A stretch of 64,000 nucleotides of DNA from Pseudomonadota bacterium (GCA_021325355.1 JAJPHI010000034.1:1-64000); one strand, 5' to 3'; positions 24,853 through 33,854 are shown, counted from the first letter of the stretch. Program-made: numbers and translations. Notes: a model not told the origin generated them from the letters alone.

Positions 24853-27138
24853 CTATCGGCCTGCGGCAGCGACCTGCGTGTCCGCGCTGCCGCGCTTCTT
24901 CAGTAGAGCCTTGAGCAGGCGCGGCGGAGACATCGGCAGCTCGGTCATCCGCACCCCGGTCGCCCGCGCGATCGCATTGGCGACGGCCGCCGGCGGCGGA
25001 ACGATATTGACCTCGCCCACTCCGCGCGAGCCGATCGGATGGCCGGGCGCCGGCACCTCGACGATAATCGTTTCAATCTGCGGCAGATCGAGGCAAGTCG
25101 GCATCCGATAATCGAGCAAGCCGAAGTTTCTCAGGTTGCCGCGATCGTCGTAGACGTACTCCTCGTTGAGCGCCCAGCCAATTCCCTGGGCCGTGCCGCC
25201 CTGCATCTGACCTTCGACATAGCTCGGATGGAGCGCCTTGCCGACGTCCTGCGCGCAGGTCGCGCGCAGTATTTTAACCTTGCCGGTATCGGTATCGACC
25301 TCGACGTCGACACAAACCGTGGCGAACGACGGGCCGACGCTGCGCAGATTGATACTGGCGCGGCCGCTGATCGGTCCGCCAGTACGGGCGAACTGCGCGG
25401 CCATCTCCTTGATCGTCATGCGCTTGTCGCCGCAGCTCAGCACGCCGTCCTGGTAAGCGACCTCCTCGGGCTTGACTTCCCAGCGTTTGGCGGCGCGCTC
25501 CTTGAGCTGACGCACCGCGTCCTCAGCAGCCATAAACACCGCCGCGCCGGTGGTGACGGCCGTGCGACTGCCGCCGGTCATGTCGGTGTACCCGATCGTA
25601 TCGGTATCGGCGACCGAGGGGCGAACGTCTTCGGCCTTGATCCCCAGTACTTCCGCGGCAACCATCGCCTGCGCGGCCCGCGTCCCACCGACGTCGACCG
25701 AGCCGATAACCAGGCTTGCGGTGGCGTCGGCGTTGAGATTGACCACGGCCGAGGAGTTCATACCGACGTTGAACCAGAAACCGCTGGCGACGCCGCGCCC
25801 GCGGTTCGGACCCTCGAGCTTCGACTTGTAATGCGGGCTGTTCTTGATTGCTTCGAGCGTTTCGATGAAGCCGATCCGTTTGTAGGGCGGTCCGGCCGTC
25901 TGCGGATCGCCTTCCTTGACGGCGTTTTTCAGCCGAAACTCGATCGGATCGATGCCGCACTTTTCGGCCAGCTCGTCAATGATGGTTTCCGACGCCATCG
26001 CCGCGTTGGTTGCGCCCGGCGCGCGATAGGCGGCGGTCTTCGGCCGGTTCACCACAACGTCGTAGGCGTCGATAATCATGTTGGGGATATTGTACGGCGC
26101 GATAATCGTCATCGCCCCCGCGCCGACCGGCGAACCGGGATAGGCGCCGGCTTCGTAAGCCATCCAGATCTCCGCGGCGGTGAGCTTGCCGTCCCGGGTG
26201 CATCCCATCTTGCATCGGATCGTGGAACCCGAGGTCGGTCCGGTCGCGCGCAGGACATCGGCCCGACTCATCACCATCTTGACCGGATGACCGGTCTTCT
26301 TGGAAAGCACCAGGGCTATCGGATCCAGATAGATTGTCAGTTTGCCGCCGAAGCCGCCACCAATCTCGGCCGGCACCACCTTCAACGAGGTTTCGGGAAC
26401 GCCGGCCACGGCGGAGGCGAGGGCACGGACGGCGAAGCTGCCCTGGGTCGAAGTATAGATGGTCGATTTGCCGTCGGCATTGTAGATCGCGACCGCGTTG
26501 TGCGGCTCGAGGTAGCCCTGATGGACCATCGCGGTCCTGAATTCGCGTTCGACGATAAAGTCGGCTTCCTTGAAGCCGGCCTCGACGGCGCCGCGCTTGA
26601 ATTGGATATGCGCGGCGACATTGGTCGGCTTGTCGCCCTCTTCCTTGTTGCGCAGTTTCGGATTGATGATCGGCGCGCCCGGCTTCATCGCGTCCTCGAC
26701 GGTCATCGCCGGCGGGAGCACCTCGTACTCGACTTCGATAAGCTTGACCGCCTCCTCGGCGATATGCGGGCTTGTCGCGGCGACCGCGGCGATCGCATGA
26801 CCGTCGTAGAGCACCTTGTCGCGCGCCATCAGATTTTCCGACAGATGCGCCAGGTTGACCGGAGCTTCACCGGCCGCCTCCATCTTGTCGGGCAGTTCCG
26901 GGAAGTCGGCGCTGGTGACGACCGCCTTGACGCCCGGCAGCGCCAGCGCCTTATCGACTTTGATCGACTTGATCCGCGCGTGAGCATAGGGGCTGCGCAG
27001 CATCTTGCCGTGCAGCATGTCAGGAAAGGCGTAGTCCGCCCCGTAACGCGCCCGACCGGTTACCTTGTCGACGCCGTCATGGCGGATAGGCCGGGTGCCG
27101 ATAACCTTGAAGTTTCTCTCATCGGTTGCTGCTGCCAT
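24853..27138 (-). CDS. Molybdenum hydroxylase large subunit (copy 2)
   Basis: Seen: 761 aa, starting KVIGTRPIRHDGVDKVTGRAR-like, with GGGFGGKLTIYLDP, AAYRAPGATNAAMASE and RGVGEVNIVPPPAAVANAI. Known: Moco-binding large subunit of the xanthine dehydrogenase superfamily. It follows the FAD and 2Fe-2S genes, so the three form a standard M-S-L set. It is closely similar in length and motifs to copy 1 downstream. ATG 27138 has AGAGGATC just upstream. Confidence 0.94.
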   Translation of the reverse strand: MAAATDERNFKVIGTRPIRHDGVDKVTGRARYGADYAFPDMLHGKMLRSPYAHARIKSIKVDKALALPGVKAVVTSADFPELPDKMEAAGEAPVNLAHLSENLMARDKVLYDGHAIAAVAATSPHIAEEAVKLIEVEYEVLPPAMTVEDAMKPGAPIINPKLRNKEEGDKPTNVAAHIQFKRGAVEAGFKEADFIVEREFRTAMVHQGYLEPHNAVAIYNADGKSTIYTSTQGSFAVRALASAVAGVPETSLKVVPAEIGGGFGGKLTIYLDPIALVLSKKTGHPVKMVMSRADVLRATGPTSGSTIRCKMGCTRDGKLTAAEIWMAYEAGAYPGSPVGAGAMTIIAPYNIPNMIIDAYDVVVNRPKTAAYRAPGATNAAMASETIIDELAEKCGIDPIEFRLKNAVKEGDPQTAGPPYKRIGFIETLEAIKNSPHYKSKLEGPNRGRGVASGFWFNVGMNSSAVVNLNADATASLVIGSVDVGGTRAAQAMVAAEVLGIKAEDVRPSVADTDTIGYTDMTGGSRTAVTTGAAVFMAAEDAVRQLKERAAKRWEVKPEEVAYQDGVLSCGDKRMTIKEMAAQFARTGGPISGRASINLRSVGPSFATVCVDVEVDTDTGKVKILRATCAQDVGKALHPSYVEGQMQGGTAQGIGWALNEEYVYDDRGNLRNFGLLDYRMPTCLDLPQIETIIVEVPAPGHPIGSRGVGEVNIVPPPAAVANAIARATGVRMTELPMSPPRLLKALLKKRGSADTQVAAAGR

Positions 27139-27198
27139 TGGAGATCCTCTGTGAGCTAGTCCAACATGCGCCCTGGGGATGCTATCGACCGGGCGCCA

Positions 27199-27687
27199 TC
27201 AAGCGGCGCGCGCGCCGGATAGAGTATTCGCGGCATCGATCACTGCCCGCACGATTTTATCATAACCGGTGCATCGACAGAGATTACCCGCCAGCGCGTA
27301 ACGAATCTCGGCTTCGGTCGGGCTCGGATTGCGGTCGAGCAGAGCCTTGGCCGACATCAGGAAACCCGGCGTGCAGATCCCGCACTGCAGGGCGGCGTGC
27401 TCGAGGAACTTCCGCTGCAGCACATGCAGCCCCTCGGGACGGGCCAGGCCCTCGATGGTATCGATTTTCTTGCCCTGGGCCTCGACGCCCAGCACCAGGC
27501 ATGAGCAGGTCGGGCGCCCGTTGATAATCACGGTGCAGGCGCCGCAGTCGCCGGTCAGGCATCCTTCCTTGCTGCCGGTGAGTTCGAGTTCGTCGCGCAG
27601 GACTTCGAGCAGACTCTGACGCGGCTCGCACAGGAATTCCGTCGCTTCGCCGTTGATGGTGGTCTCGACTACTACCTTCTTTGACAT
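27199..27687 (-). CDS. 2Fe-2S subunit of molybdenum hydroxylase
   Basis: Seen: 162 aa from ATG 27687 (GAAGGGTAAA before it). The plant-ferredoxin-type motif GCLTGDCGACTV (C43, C48, C51, with C63) is followed by the second cluster motif CGICTPGFLM and NLCRCTGYDKIV. Known: the small subunit moves electrons between the Moco and FAD subunits. It lies between the FAD subunit (31-base gap) and large subunit copy 2 (60-base gap). Confidence 0.95.
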   Translation of the reverse strand: MSKKVVVETTINGEATEFLCEPRQSLLEVLRDELELTGSKEGCLTGDCGACTVIINGRPTCSCLVLGVEAQGKKIDTIEGLARPEGLHVLQRKFLEHAALQCGICTPGFLMSAKALLDRNPSPTEAEIRYALAGNLCRCTGYDKIVRAVIDAANTLSGARAA

Positions 27688-27718
27688 TTTACCCTTCGCC
27701 GTCCCGGATGAAATTAGG

Positions 27719-28603
27719 CTACCGACTCTGCGCGACGCGCGCCCGCTCGGCCGCAAGTTTGACCACGCGCCGGGTCAGCACACCGACGACGTGCCGGCGG
27801 AACTCGGCCGTCCCGCGCATATCATCGATGGGCGAACTGGCCGCGGTCGCCGCCCGCGCGGCGTTATCAATCGAGGCCTCATCGAGGCGCTTGCCGACGA
27901 GCGCGGCGGCCGCTTCGCGCGCGAAGATCGGCGTCGGGCCCACCGCGCCGAGCGCAATCCGCGCCGCCACACAGCGGTCGTCAGCCGGATCAAGTGTGAT
28001 CGCGGCACCGACGCCGACCACCGCGATATCCATCTCGTTGCGCGGAATAAAGCGCTGATAGGCGTCGCTCGAATGGGGCGCCGGCGTCGGAATCTGAAAT
28101 TCGATCAGAATCTCGTCCGGCTGCAGCACGGTGCGGCCCGGCGCGGTGCAGAACTCCTCAACCGGAACCAGCCGTTCACCCTGCGGGCCGATAACCCGCG
28201 CCTTCGCCGCGACCGCAATCAGCGCCGGAATCGTGTCGGCGGCCGGCGAGCCGTTACAGAGGTTGCCGCCGACCGAAGCGCGGCTTTGAATCTGCAGCGA
28301 GCCTATCAGATGCGCCGCTTCGGTCAGCCCCGGATAGTAGCGGCGCATGTCCGCATTTTCATGAATCTCGATTGCCGGCACCGCGGCGCCCAAACGCAGG
28401 CCGTGCTGCATGCTGAAAGAAATCTGGCGGAGCGCCGCGATATTCTTCAGATCGACAACGTACTCGGGACGACGCACGCCGGCGCGCATCTGGATAATCA
28501 GGTCGGTACCGCCGCAGAGCGCGCGAGCTTTGTCGCCATGCGCCGCCATCAATCTGATTGCCTCATCGATGGTCGATGGGGATTCGTAAGTAATCGCGTG
28601 CAA
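27719..28603 (-). CDS. FAD-binding subunit of molybdenum hydroxylase
   Basis: Seen: 294 aa, an FAD_binding_5 domain with GDKARALCGGTDLIIQMRAG near residue 25-45 and IGGNLCNGSPAAD-like SVGGNLCNGSPAAD, then a CO_deh_flav_C domain. Known: medium subunit, transfers electrons to the acceptor. The start is TTG 28603 with an AAGGA site 7 bases upstream; no ATG precedes it in frame. It is the first gene of the M-S-L set. Confidence 0.94.
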   Translation of the reverse strand: MHAITYESPSTIDEAIRLMAAHGDKARALCGGTDLIIQMRAGVRRPEYVVDLKNIAALRQISFSMQHGLRLGAAVPAIEIHENADMRRYYPGLTEAAHLIGSLQIQSRASVGGNLCNGSPAADTIPALIAVAAKARVIGPQGERLVPVEEFCTAPGRTVLQPDEILIEFQIPTPAPHSSDAYQRFIPRNEMDIAVVGVGAAITLDPADDRCVAARIALGAVGPTPIFAREAAAALVGKRLDEASIDNAARAATAASSPIDDMRGTAEFRRHVVGVLTRRVVKLAAERARVAQSR

Positions 28604-28619
28604 GAGCCAATCCTTCCCG

Positions 28620-28647
28620 GGCGGCGTCAGTCTCGCCTGAGGCCGCC
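28620..28647 (-). promoter_or_regulatory. Hairpin abutting ribosome site of FAD subunit
   Basis: GGCGGC-G-TCAG, a 6-base loop and CTGA-G-GCCGCC: a 10-bp stem with one mismatch, ending 4 bases before the AAGGA ribosome site of the FAD subunit gene. It could hide the site or stop upstream transcription. Confidence 0.4.
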
Positions 28648-28769
28648 CCTGTGGTTATCGGCCCAATTTAGTCAAAGATCGCCGCACGACAAAACCCCTC
28701 GCGCAGAAGGTCTTTCAAGCGGCGCTGACGGGCGCTGGGCGGACTGTAAAGCACTGTTGACGATGACTA

Positions 28770-29882
28770 CTATCCTTGACGAAAACCATAACGTCTGACG
28801 ATTTCGGCGGCCGTGCGGGCGAGCACCGGCGGCTGCACGCCCATGCTGCCGAAGCGCGGGTCGTGCGTCTGACCACGCACGAAGCGCACGTAGATCTGCT
28901 GGACGACCGTTGCCGTCTTCCACAGGGCCCAGGCGCGGTAATAGGGCGCCCAGGTCACGTCACGCCCGGTGCGCCGCGCATAGAGCTCGACCAGGTCGTC
29001 ACGCTTGAGAAAGCCCGGCTGCGTGGTGTGGGCGTGCCCTTCGCTGAGCGCGATCAAATCGGGCGCGTCGTCGGGATCGCGCCAATAATTGAGGGCGATC
29101 CCGAGGTCGACCATCGGATCGCCGAGTGTCGACATCTCCCAGTCGAACACGCCCACGACCCTGCCGTTGTTCTCCGGCGCGAACATCACGTTGTGCAGGT
29201 AGTAGTCATTGTGCAGCAGGACGGGCTTTTGCGGCTCCGGCAAATGATCGAGGAACCACGCGCCGAGCTGATTCATCAGCGGCACTTCGTCGGTTTTGGC
29301 CTTTTCCCAGCGATCCATCCATCCGGTGATCTGGCGCTTGAGAAAACCCTCCGGGCGGCCGAGCCCTTCGAGGCCGAGCGCCTGGTAATCGACCCGATGG
29401 AGATCGGCAAGGGCGTCGATGAAGCCCTCGGACATCGCGCGGAAAGTCGCCGGCGCCGTGTCGATTCGCGGATCGAGCGGCCGGCGATTGGGAATCGTAA
29501 AGCCGGACTTGCGCTCCATCACGAAGAACGGCGCACCGATAATCGAAGTATCGTCGCTGAAGAGGATGGCGCGCGGCGCTTGCGGAAAGCCCTCCCAGAT
29601 GCGCGACAGCACGCGATACTCGCGCGCCATGTCGTGGCCGCCCGCCGGCAACGGTCCGAACGGCGGGCGGCGCACGACCCATTCGATGCGGTCGCCGAAG
29701 CGCAGCAGGTAGGTCAGATTCGAATGGCCGCCGCGGAATTGCTTGACCGTGAGCGGCAGTTCACTGCCCTCGACCCGATGCTCGCGCAGGTAGGCGGCAA
29801 GGCGGTTCCAGTCGAGCTGCTCTTCGGCGGTGACGTCGCTGAATTCCGGCAGCGGTTGGCTCGGATCGTGATCGTTGGACAT
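28770..29882 (-). CDS. Phosphotransferase-family kinase (ACAD10/11 N-half type)
   Basis: Seen: 370 aa. The catalytic motif VLLHNDYYLHNVMF and metal motif GVFDWEMSTLGDPMVDLG belong to APH-like kinases, and the N-lobe has RGGHSNLTYLL. Known: in ACAD10/11 such a kinase domain is fused to an acyl-CoA dehydrogenase, and phosphorylates 4-hydroxyacyl-CoA before elimination. Here the dehydrogenase is a separate gene immediately upstream on the same strand (51-base gap). Function is inferred from this pairing. Confidence 0.85.
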   Translation of the reverse strand: MSNDHDPSQPLPEFSDVTAEEQLDWNRLAAYLREHRVEGSELPLTVKQFRGGHSNLTYLLRFGDRIEWVVRRPPFGPLPAGGHDMAREYRVLSRIWEGFPQAPRAILFSDDTSIIGAPFFVMERKSGFTIPNRRPLDPRIDTAPATFRAMSEGFIDALADLHRVDYQALGLEGLGRPEGFLKRQITGWMDRWEKAKTDEVPLMNQLGAWFLDHLPEPQKPVLLHNDYYLHNVMFAPENNGRVVGVFDWEMSTLGDPMVDLGIALNYWRDPDDAPDLIALSEGHAHTTQPGFLKRDDLVELYARRTGRDVTWAPYYRAWALWKTATVVQQIYVRFVRGQTHDPRFGSMGVQPPVLARTAAEIVRRYGFRQG

Positions 29883-29933
29883 CGCAACAACCCCTCGCCT
29901 GCTGACTTGACGAAAAGACCCGGGCGCCGGCTG

Positions 29934-31127
29934 CTAGCGCCACTTGCGGCATTCGCGGCGCGCAATCTGCATCCGATGAACTTCGTCGGGACCGTCCACG
30001 ATGCGCATCGCGCGATTCTCGCGCCAGAACCGCGCTATCGGGGTGTCGTCGCTGACGCCCATCGCGCCGTGCAACTGGATCGCCCGGTCGAGCACGTTCA
30101 TCACCATGTTGGCCGCCTGAACCTTGATCATGGCGATCTCCTGGCGGGCCTCGCGCTTGCCGACCGTATCGATCTTCCACGCCGCCTGCATGACCATCAG
30201 GCGGGTCGCGTCAATCTCGATCCGCGAATCGGCGATCCACTGCTGCACGTTGGCCTTGTCGGCGAGCAGGCTGCCGTGGGTGAAGCGCGTGTTCGCCCGC
30301 TTGCACATCAGTTCGAGCGCGCGCTCGGCCACGCCGATATTGCGCATGCAGTGATGGATTCGACCGGGGCCGAGACGCGCCTGCGCGATCGCAAAACCGT
30401 CACCTTCCTTACCCAGCAGGTTGGTGACCGGCACCTTGCAATCCTTGTAGATGATCTCGCAGTGGCCGCCGCCCCCCGTATGCCCCATCACCGGCACCGG
30501 ACGGACGCAATTAAACCCCGGCGTGTCGGTCGGCACGATCAGCATGCTGGCGCGCCGATGCGGCTCGGCATTGGGGTCCGTGACCACCATCGCAATGGCG
30601 AAGCCGGCGCCAATCGCGCCGGAGGTGAACCATTTGTGCCCGTTGATATTGTAGTAGTCGCCTTCGCGGACGGCGCGCGTGGCAAGCAGCGTCGGATCGG
30701 AGCCGGCGGTCTCCGGTTCGGTCATCGAGAAGCAGGTGCGCATCTCACCGTTGAGGCACGGCTCGAGCCAGCGCTTTTTCTGCTCCGGAGTGCCGAAGTC
30801 CATCAGAATTTCCATGTTGCCGGTGTCGGGCGCCATACAATTGAAGGCCCGCGCGCCGATTGGACTCCGGCCCATGATTTCGCACAGCGGGGCATACTCG
30901 GCGACCTTGAGGCCCTTGCCGTATTCGTCAGGAGCGAAGAGGTTCCATAATCCGGCAGCCTTGGCTTTCGCACGAACCTCTTTGAGGACCTGCGGCTCGG
31001 TGTGCTCCTTGCCCGGCACGCTCATCTCTTCCTCGACCTGCTTTTCGATCGGGTAGACGTAGCGGTCCATGAACTCGGAGACTTGCCGCTGATAATCCTT
31101 GACCTTGGGAGATAGCTCGAAATCCAT
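29934..31127 (-). CDS. Acyl-CoA dehydrogenase, ACAD10/11-like
   Basis: Seen: 397 aa with FAD/substrate motifs CFSMTEPETAGSDP and YYNINGHKWFTSGA, and the C-terminal IVDGPDEVHRMQIAR. Known: DGPDEVH near the C-terminus is typical of the ACAD10/11 group, with Asp where most acyl-CoA dehydrogenases carry their Glu base. The gene starts at ATG 31127 and leads the kinase-like gene. Together they may degrade 4-hydroxyacyl-CoA (lactone or keto-acid derived). Precise substrate unknown. Confidence 0.92.
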   Translation of the reverse strand: MDFELSPKVKDYQRQVSEFMDRYVYPIEKQVEEEMSVPGKEHTEPQVLKEVRAKAKAAGLWNLFAPDEYGKGLKVAEYAPLCEIMGRSPIGARAFNCMAPDTGNMEILMDFGTPEQKKRWLEPCLNGEMRTCFSMTEPETAGSDPTLLATRAVREGDYYNINGHKWFTSGAIGAGFAIAMVVTDPNAEPHRRASMLIVPTDTPGFNCVRPVPVMGHTGGGGHCEIIYKDCKVPVTNLLGKEGDGFAIAQARLGPGRIHHCMRNIGVAERALELMCKRANTRFTHGSLLADKANVQQWIADSRIEIDATRLMVMQAAWKIDTVGKREARQEIAMIKVQAANMVMNVLDRAIQLHGAMGVSDDTPIARFWRENRAMRIVDGPDEVHRMQIARRECRKWR

Positions 31128-31515
31128 TAGATCCTCGCGTTTGTTTAGCTTCAGCCAGAACGCCGACTGTCAGGAATCTTCATAGCCCAGCCCATAGTCA
31201 AACAAAAGCCGCCTCCGGCCTTCGAAGGTCAGATTGCAGCGCTTCGGTTTGCAGCGCGGCGGGCGGATGCGCAAGCTTTGCTGGTACCTCGCCCCGCACC
31301 GAAGCTCAGCCGGCGAGGCCATTGTCGGGCGGCCTGAGCGATCGCAGAACAATTTACCGTGAGCCGCCGCCGCTGCCGGGCCGCCGGGCGGGCCCGTCAG
31401 CCGCCCTGCTTCAATCAACTAACATAAAGCGATTTTGTCAAAGGCGCGGCAGATGGCATCGCGCTTGCGCTGCTCTCCTTTCGACCAATCCATCCATTCG
31501 TCGAAAGGATTTCCC
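31128..31515. other. Intergenic region between divergent genes
   Basis: 388 bp between the acyl-CoA dehydrogenase and the small Cys protein, which point away from each other. Two promoters are expected; I see no convincing -35/-10 pair, RNA gene or ORF with a ribosome site other than 31516. Confidence 0.6.
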
Positions 31516-31734
31516 ATGGCCAACTGGGGACTTTGCCAGGACTGTAAGTGGTTTCAAATCGAGCCCAAGGCTACGGCCGGCGAGCGCACGCTCGGACTAT
31601 GCATCGAAGAGGACTTGCAGGAGTTCCGCCTCCGCGTCTCCGGCGCCAGCGGATGCAATCGCTTCACCGAGGGCGATGTCGCGCACGCCAAGGGCTCCAG
31701 CTCAGCGCCGCCGACCGCCAAGCCGCAGCGCTAG
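31516..31734 (+). CDS. Small Cys-rich protein
   Basis: Seen: 72 aa with CQDCKWF near the N-terminus, then LGLC and GCNRF: four cysteines able to bind a metal or iron-sulfur cluster. ATG 31516 has AAAGGAT upstream. The CxxCKWF...LxLC...GC pattern resembles small Fe-S subunits that accompany glycyl-radical enzymes such as benzylsuccinate synthase, but no such enzyme is nearby, so this likeness is weak. The end is a low-complexity Ser/Pro tail. Confidence 0.65.
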   Translation: MANWGLCQDCKWFQIEPKATAGERTLGLCIEEDLQEFRLRVSGASGCNRFTEGDVAHAKGSSSAPPTAKPQR

Positions 31735-31827
31735 GCCGTCAGCTTCCTGCGGCACTTTTCAGCATCCTTGGCGTTTGACCGCCGTTACCGACCCGATTAG
31801 ACAAAACGCCAGGTGGGAGGCACCGCG

Positions 31828-32526
31828 ATGGAACTCAAGCGACCGCAGGTTGATGTCGGGCTGTTTACCAACAATATCGACGCGATGAAGGCCTTTTACG
31901 GCGACAACCTCGGGCTCGAATTCGAGTCGATAATGCCCGTTGGTGGCGGCTTCAAGCAGCATCGCTACATTGCCAATGGCTCGATCATCAAGCTGATGGA
32001 ATCGCGCGATCCGCTCCCGCGGCGCCATCCAGGGGGATACGAGACCCTGATGATCGCGACCAACCGCGTCACGCAGCCCGAAGCGATCAATGACCCTGAC
32101 GGCAACACCATCGAACTGGTGCCGCCGGGCCGCGATGAAGTGACGCAGTTGGCGGTCCGCCTCGGCGTCAGCGACGTGGAGCTCTTCGGCGAGTTCTATA
32201 CGAAGGCCGCCGGAGCCGTCGCGATTGGACATAATCGTTACAAGATCGGCGAGACGATTTTCGGCTGCTTTCGGCATCCGCTGGCGCGCCGCCAGAAGCC
32301 GGCGCCGCTGGGCGGCCTGGCGGAGGTGGTCAAGGCGATGGCCGCGCTCGGGATCCGTTACGTGACGCTGCAGGTGAACAACTGCGATGCGGCGTTCAAG
32401 GAAATGACCGCCGGCGGTGCCGCGGTGTGTGCCGAGCCGGCGACCTTCAACAACGTGGTGAAGGTGGCTTTTGTGCGCGATCCGGACGGGAATTTCATCG
32501 AACTCGCGCAGCGTCCGCCGACCTGA
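31828..32526 (+). CDS. VOC-family (glyoxalase fold) protein
   Basis: Seen: 232 aa with two VOC-type modules (VDVGLFTNNIDAMKAFYGDNLGL, NDPDGNTIELVPPG; then FVRDPDGNFIELAQ). Known: the fold hosts glyoxalases, extradiol dioxygenases and epimerases. ATG 31828 with GGGAGG upstream is preferred over GTG 31813. A rho-independent terminator follows. The substrate cannot be read. Confidence 0.82.
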   Translation: MELKRPQVDVGLFTNNIDAMKAFYGDNLGLEFESIMPVGGGFKQHRYIANGSIIKLMESRDPLPRRHPGGYETLMIATNRVTQPEAINDPDGNTIELVPPGRDEVTQLAVRLGVSDVELFGEFYTKAAGAVAIGHNRYKIGETIFGCFRHPLARRQKPAPLGGLAEVVKAMAALGIRYVTLQVNNCDAAFKEMTAGGAAVCAEPATFNNVVKVAFVRDPDGNFIELAQRPPT

Positions 32527-32531
32527 GGCCC

Positions 32532-32562
32532 GGCGCTCCGCGCCAGGCGGACAGCGTCCGCC
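32532..32562 (+). terminator. Two tandem hairpins after VOC gene
   Basis: GGCGC-tcc-GCGCC (32532-32544) and GGCGGAC-agc-GTCCGCC (32546-32562) sit just after the VOC stop. No T-run follows directly; the stronger terminator lies further on. Confidence 0.4.
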
Positions 32563-32604
32563 ATTGCCGGCCGCACGATACGGTTATCCGCGAATCCAGG
32601 CGGG

Positions 32605-32630
32605 CCGCCGTATCGACGGTCGGTTTTTTT
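32605..32630 (+). terminator. Rho-independent terminator of the VOC gene
   Basis: Stem CCG-CCGT with ACGG-CGG (one bulged T) followed by seven T, read on the plus strand, 78 bp after the VOC stop and just before the end of the convergent helicase gene. Confidence 0.75.
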
Positions 32631-32642
32631 GAGCGGGAAGTC

Positions 32643-33854
32643 TCAGGCCCAGCTTGAGCGCAGGCGGGTGCGAGCCGGACGACTGACGAAGGAACTGAAC
32701 AGTTTGACCGGTTTCGGCGAGGTTATCTCGGGCTGCTCGAAGCCCTCGACGACTTCGCGCTCGAGCGTGATGCCGAGGGCGCGTTCGATGCGGCCGAGCG
32801 CGATCCGCTCTTCGCTGGTGACCAGGCTTATCGCGCGACCTTCGCGACCCATGCGCGCCGTGCGCCCGATACGATGGATATAGTTCTCCGCCTCGTCCGG
32901 CAGATCGAAGTTGATGACGTGCGAGACGCCCGGAATATCCAGGCCGCGGGCGGCAACGTCAGTGGCCACCAGCACGCGATATCGTCGCTGACGAAAGCCG
33001 GCAAGGGCCGCAGTCCGGCGACCCTGCGACAGATCGCCGTGGATCGCGACTACGCGGACACCGTGATGCTTGAGCATCCGGGCCACGCGATCGGCGCGGT
33101 CCTTGGTGCGCGTGAACACGATGGCGCTCTCGACCTCGGGTCGCGACAGCAGGGCTTTAAGCACCTCGCCCTTATCGGCAAGACGCACCGTACAGACCGA
33201 TTGCACGATCGTCGCCGGCGGAGTGGCCTTGTCGCCGATACTGACGCGCTGCGGATGGCGCAGGAACTCCCGTGCCATCAACTCGGCCGCAGAATCCATC
33301 GTGGCGGAAAACATCAGCGTCTGCCGCCGCGCCGCCGGAATAAGCTTCATGATGCTGCGGACCTGGGGCATGAAGCCCATGTCGAGCAGCCGGTCGGCTT
33401 CATCGATTACCACCGCGCTCACATCGTCGAGCCGCACGGTGCCGCGCTCCAGATGGTCGAGCAGGCGGCCGGGACACGCGATCAGTACCTGCGGGCCGCT
33501 CTGCAGCTCCTGAAGCTGCCGGCGCATCGATTCGCCGCCGACAATCAGCGCCGCGCGCAACCGCGTATGGCGCGCCAGCAGCCGGAACTCACGCGCGACC
33601 TGCGCCGCAAGCTCGCGGGTGGGCTCGATCACGAGCAGCGACAGCTTGCTTTGCTTCTCGAGATGAAGGCGATCAATCAGCGGAATCAGAAAGGCGGCGG
33701 TTTTGCCGCTGCCGGTCTCGGCGGTGGCAACGACGTCGTGGCCGGCCTGGATCAGTGGAATCGCACCCGCCTGGATAGGAGTTGCCTCATGATGGCCACG
33801 GTCGCGAATCGAACGATGTACTTCGGGAGAAAGGGTAAAAGCGGAAAACGACAA
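32643..33854 (-). CDS. DEAD-box RNA helicase (RhlE-like)
   Basis: Seen: 403 aa with the ordered motifs: Q-motif region, I AETGSGKTAAFL, Ia PTRELAAQV, II DEAD (VIDEADRLLDMGF), III SAT, V VATDVAARGLDIPG, VI HRIGRTARMGREG. Known: DEAD-box helicases unwind RNA in ribosome assembly and decay; the short C-terminal tail fits the RhlE group. It is divergent from pmoC, sharing the 311-bp intergenic region. Confidence 0.93.
   Translation of the reverse strand: MSFSAFTLSPEVHRSIRDRGHHEATPIQAGAIPLIQAGHDVVATAETGSGKTAAFLIPLIDRLHLEKQSKLSLLVIEPTRELAAQVAREFRLLARHTRLRAALIVGGESMRRQLQELQSGPQVLIACPGRLLDHLERGTVRLDDVSAVVIDEADRLLDMGFMPQVRSIMKLIPAARRQTLMFSATMDSAAELMAREFLRHPQRVSIGDKATPPATIVQSVCTVRLADKGEVLKALLSRPEVESAIVFTRTKDRADRVARMLKHHGVRVVAIHGDLSQGRRTAALAGFRQRRYRVLVATDVAARGLDIPGVSHVINFDLPDEAENYIHRIGRTARMGREGRAISLVTSEERIALGRIERALGITLEREVVEGFEQPEITSPKPVKLFSSFVSRPARTRLRSSWA

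Noticed and set aside
25039-27159. 706-residue plus-strand open frame
   Set aside because: It is antisense to molybdenum hydroxylase copy 2, which has clear family motifs; long antisense frames are expected in high-G+C coding DNA.
21823-28603. Form-I carbon monoxide dehydrogenase
   Set aside because: The large subunits read AYRAPGA where form-I CoxL has AYxCSFR; the cluster is better called generic molybdenum hydroxylase.
28776-30950. 724-residue plus-strand open frame
   Set aside because: Antisense to the kinase-like and acyl-CoA dehydrogenase genes, with no domain motif.
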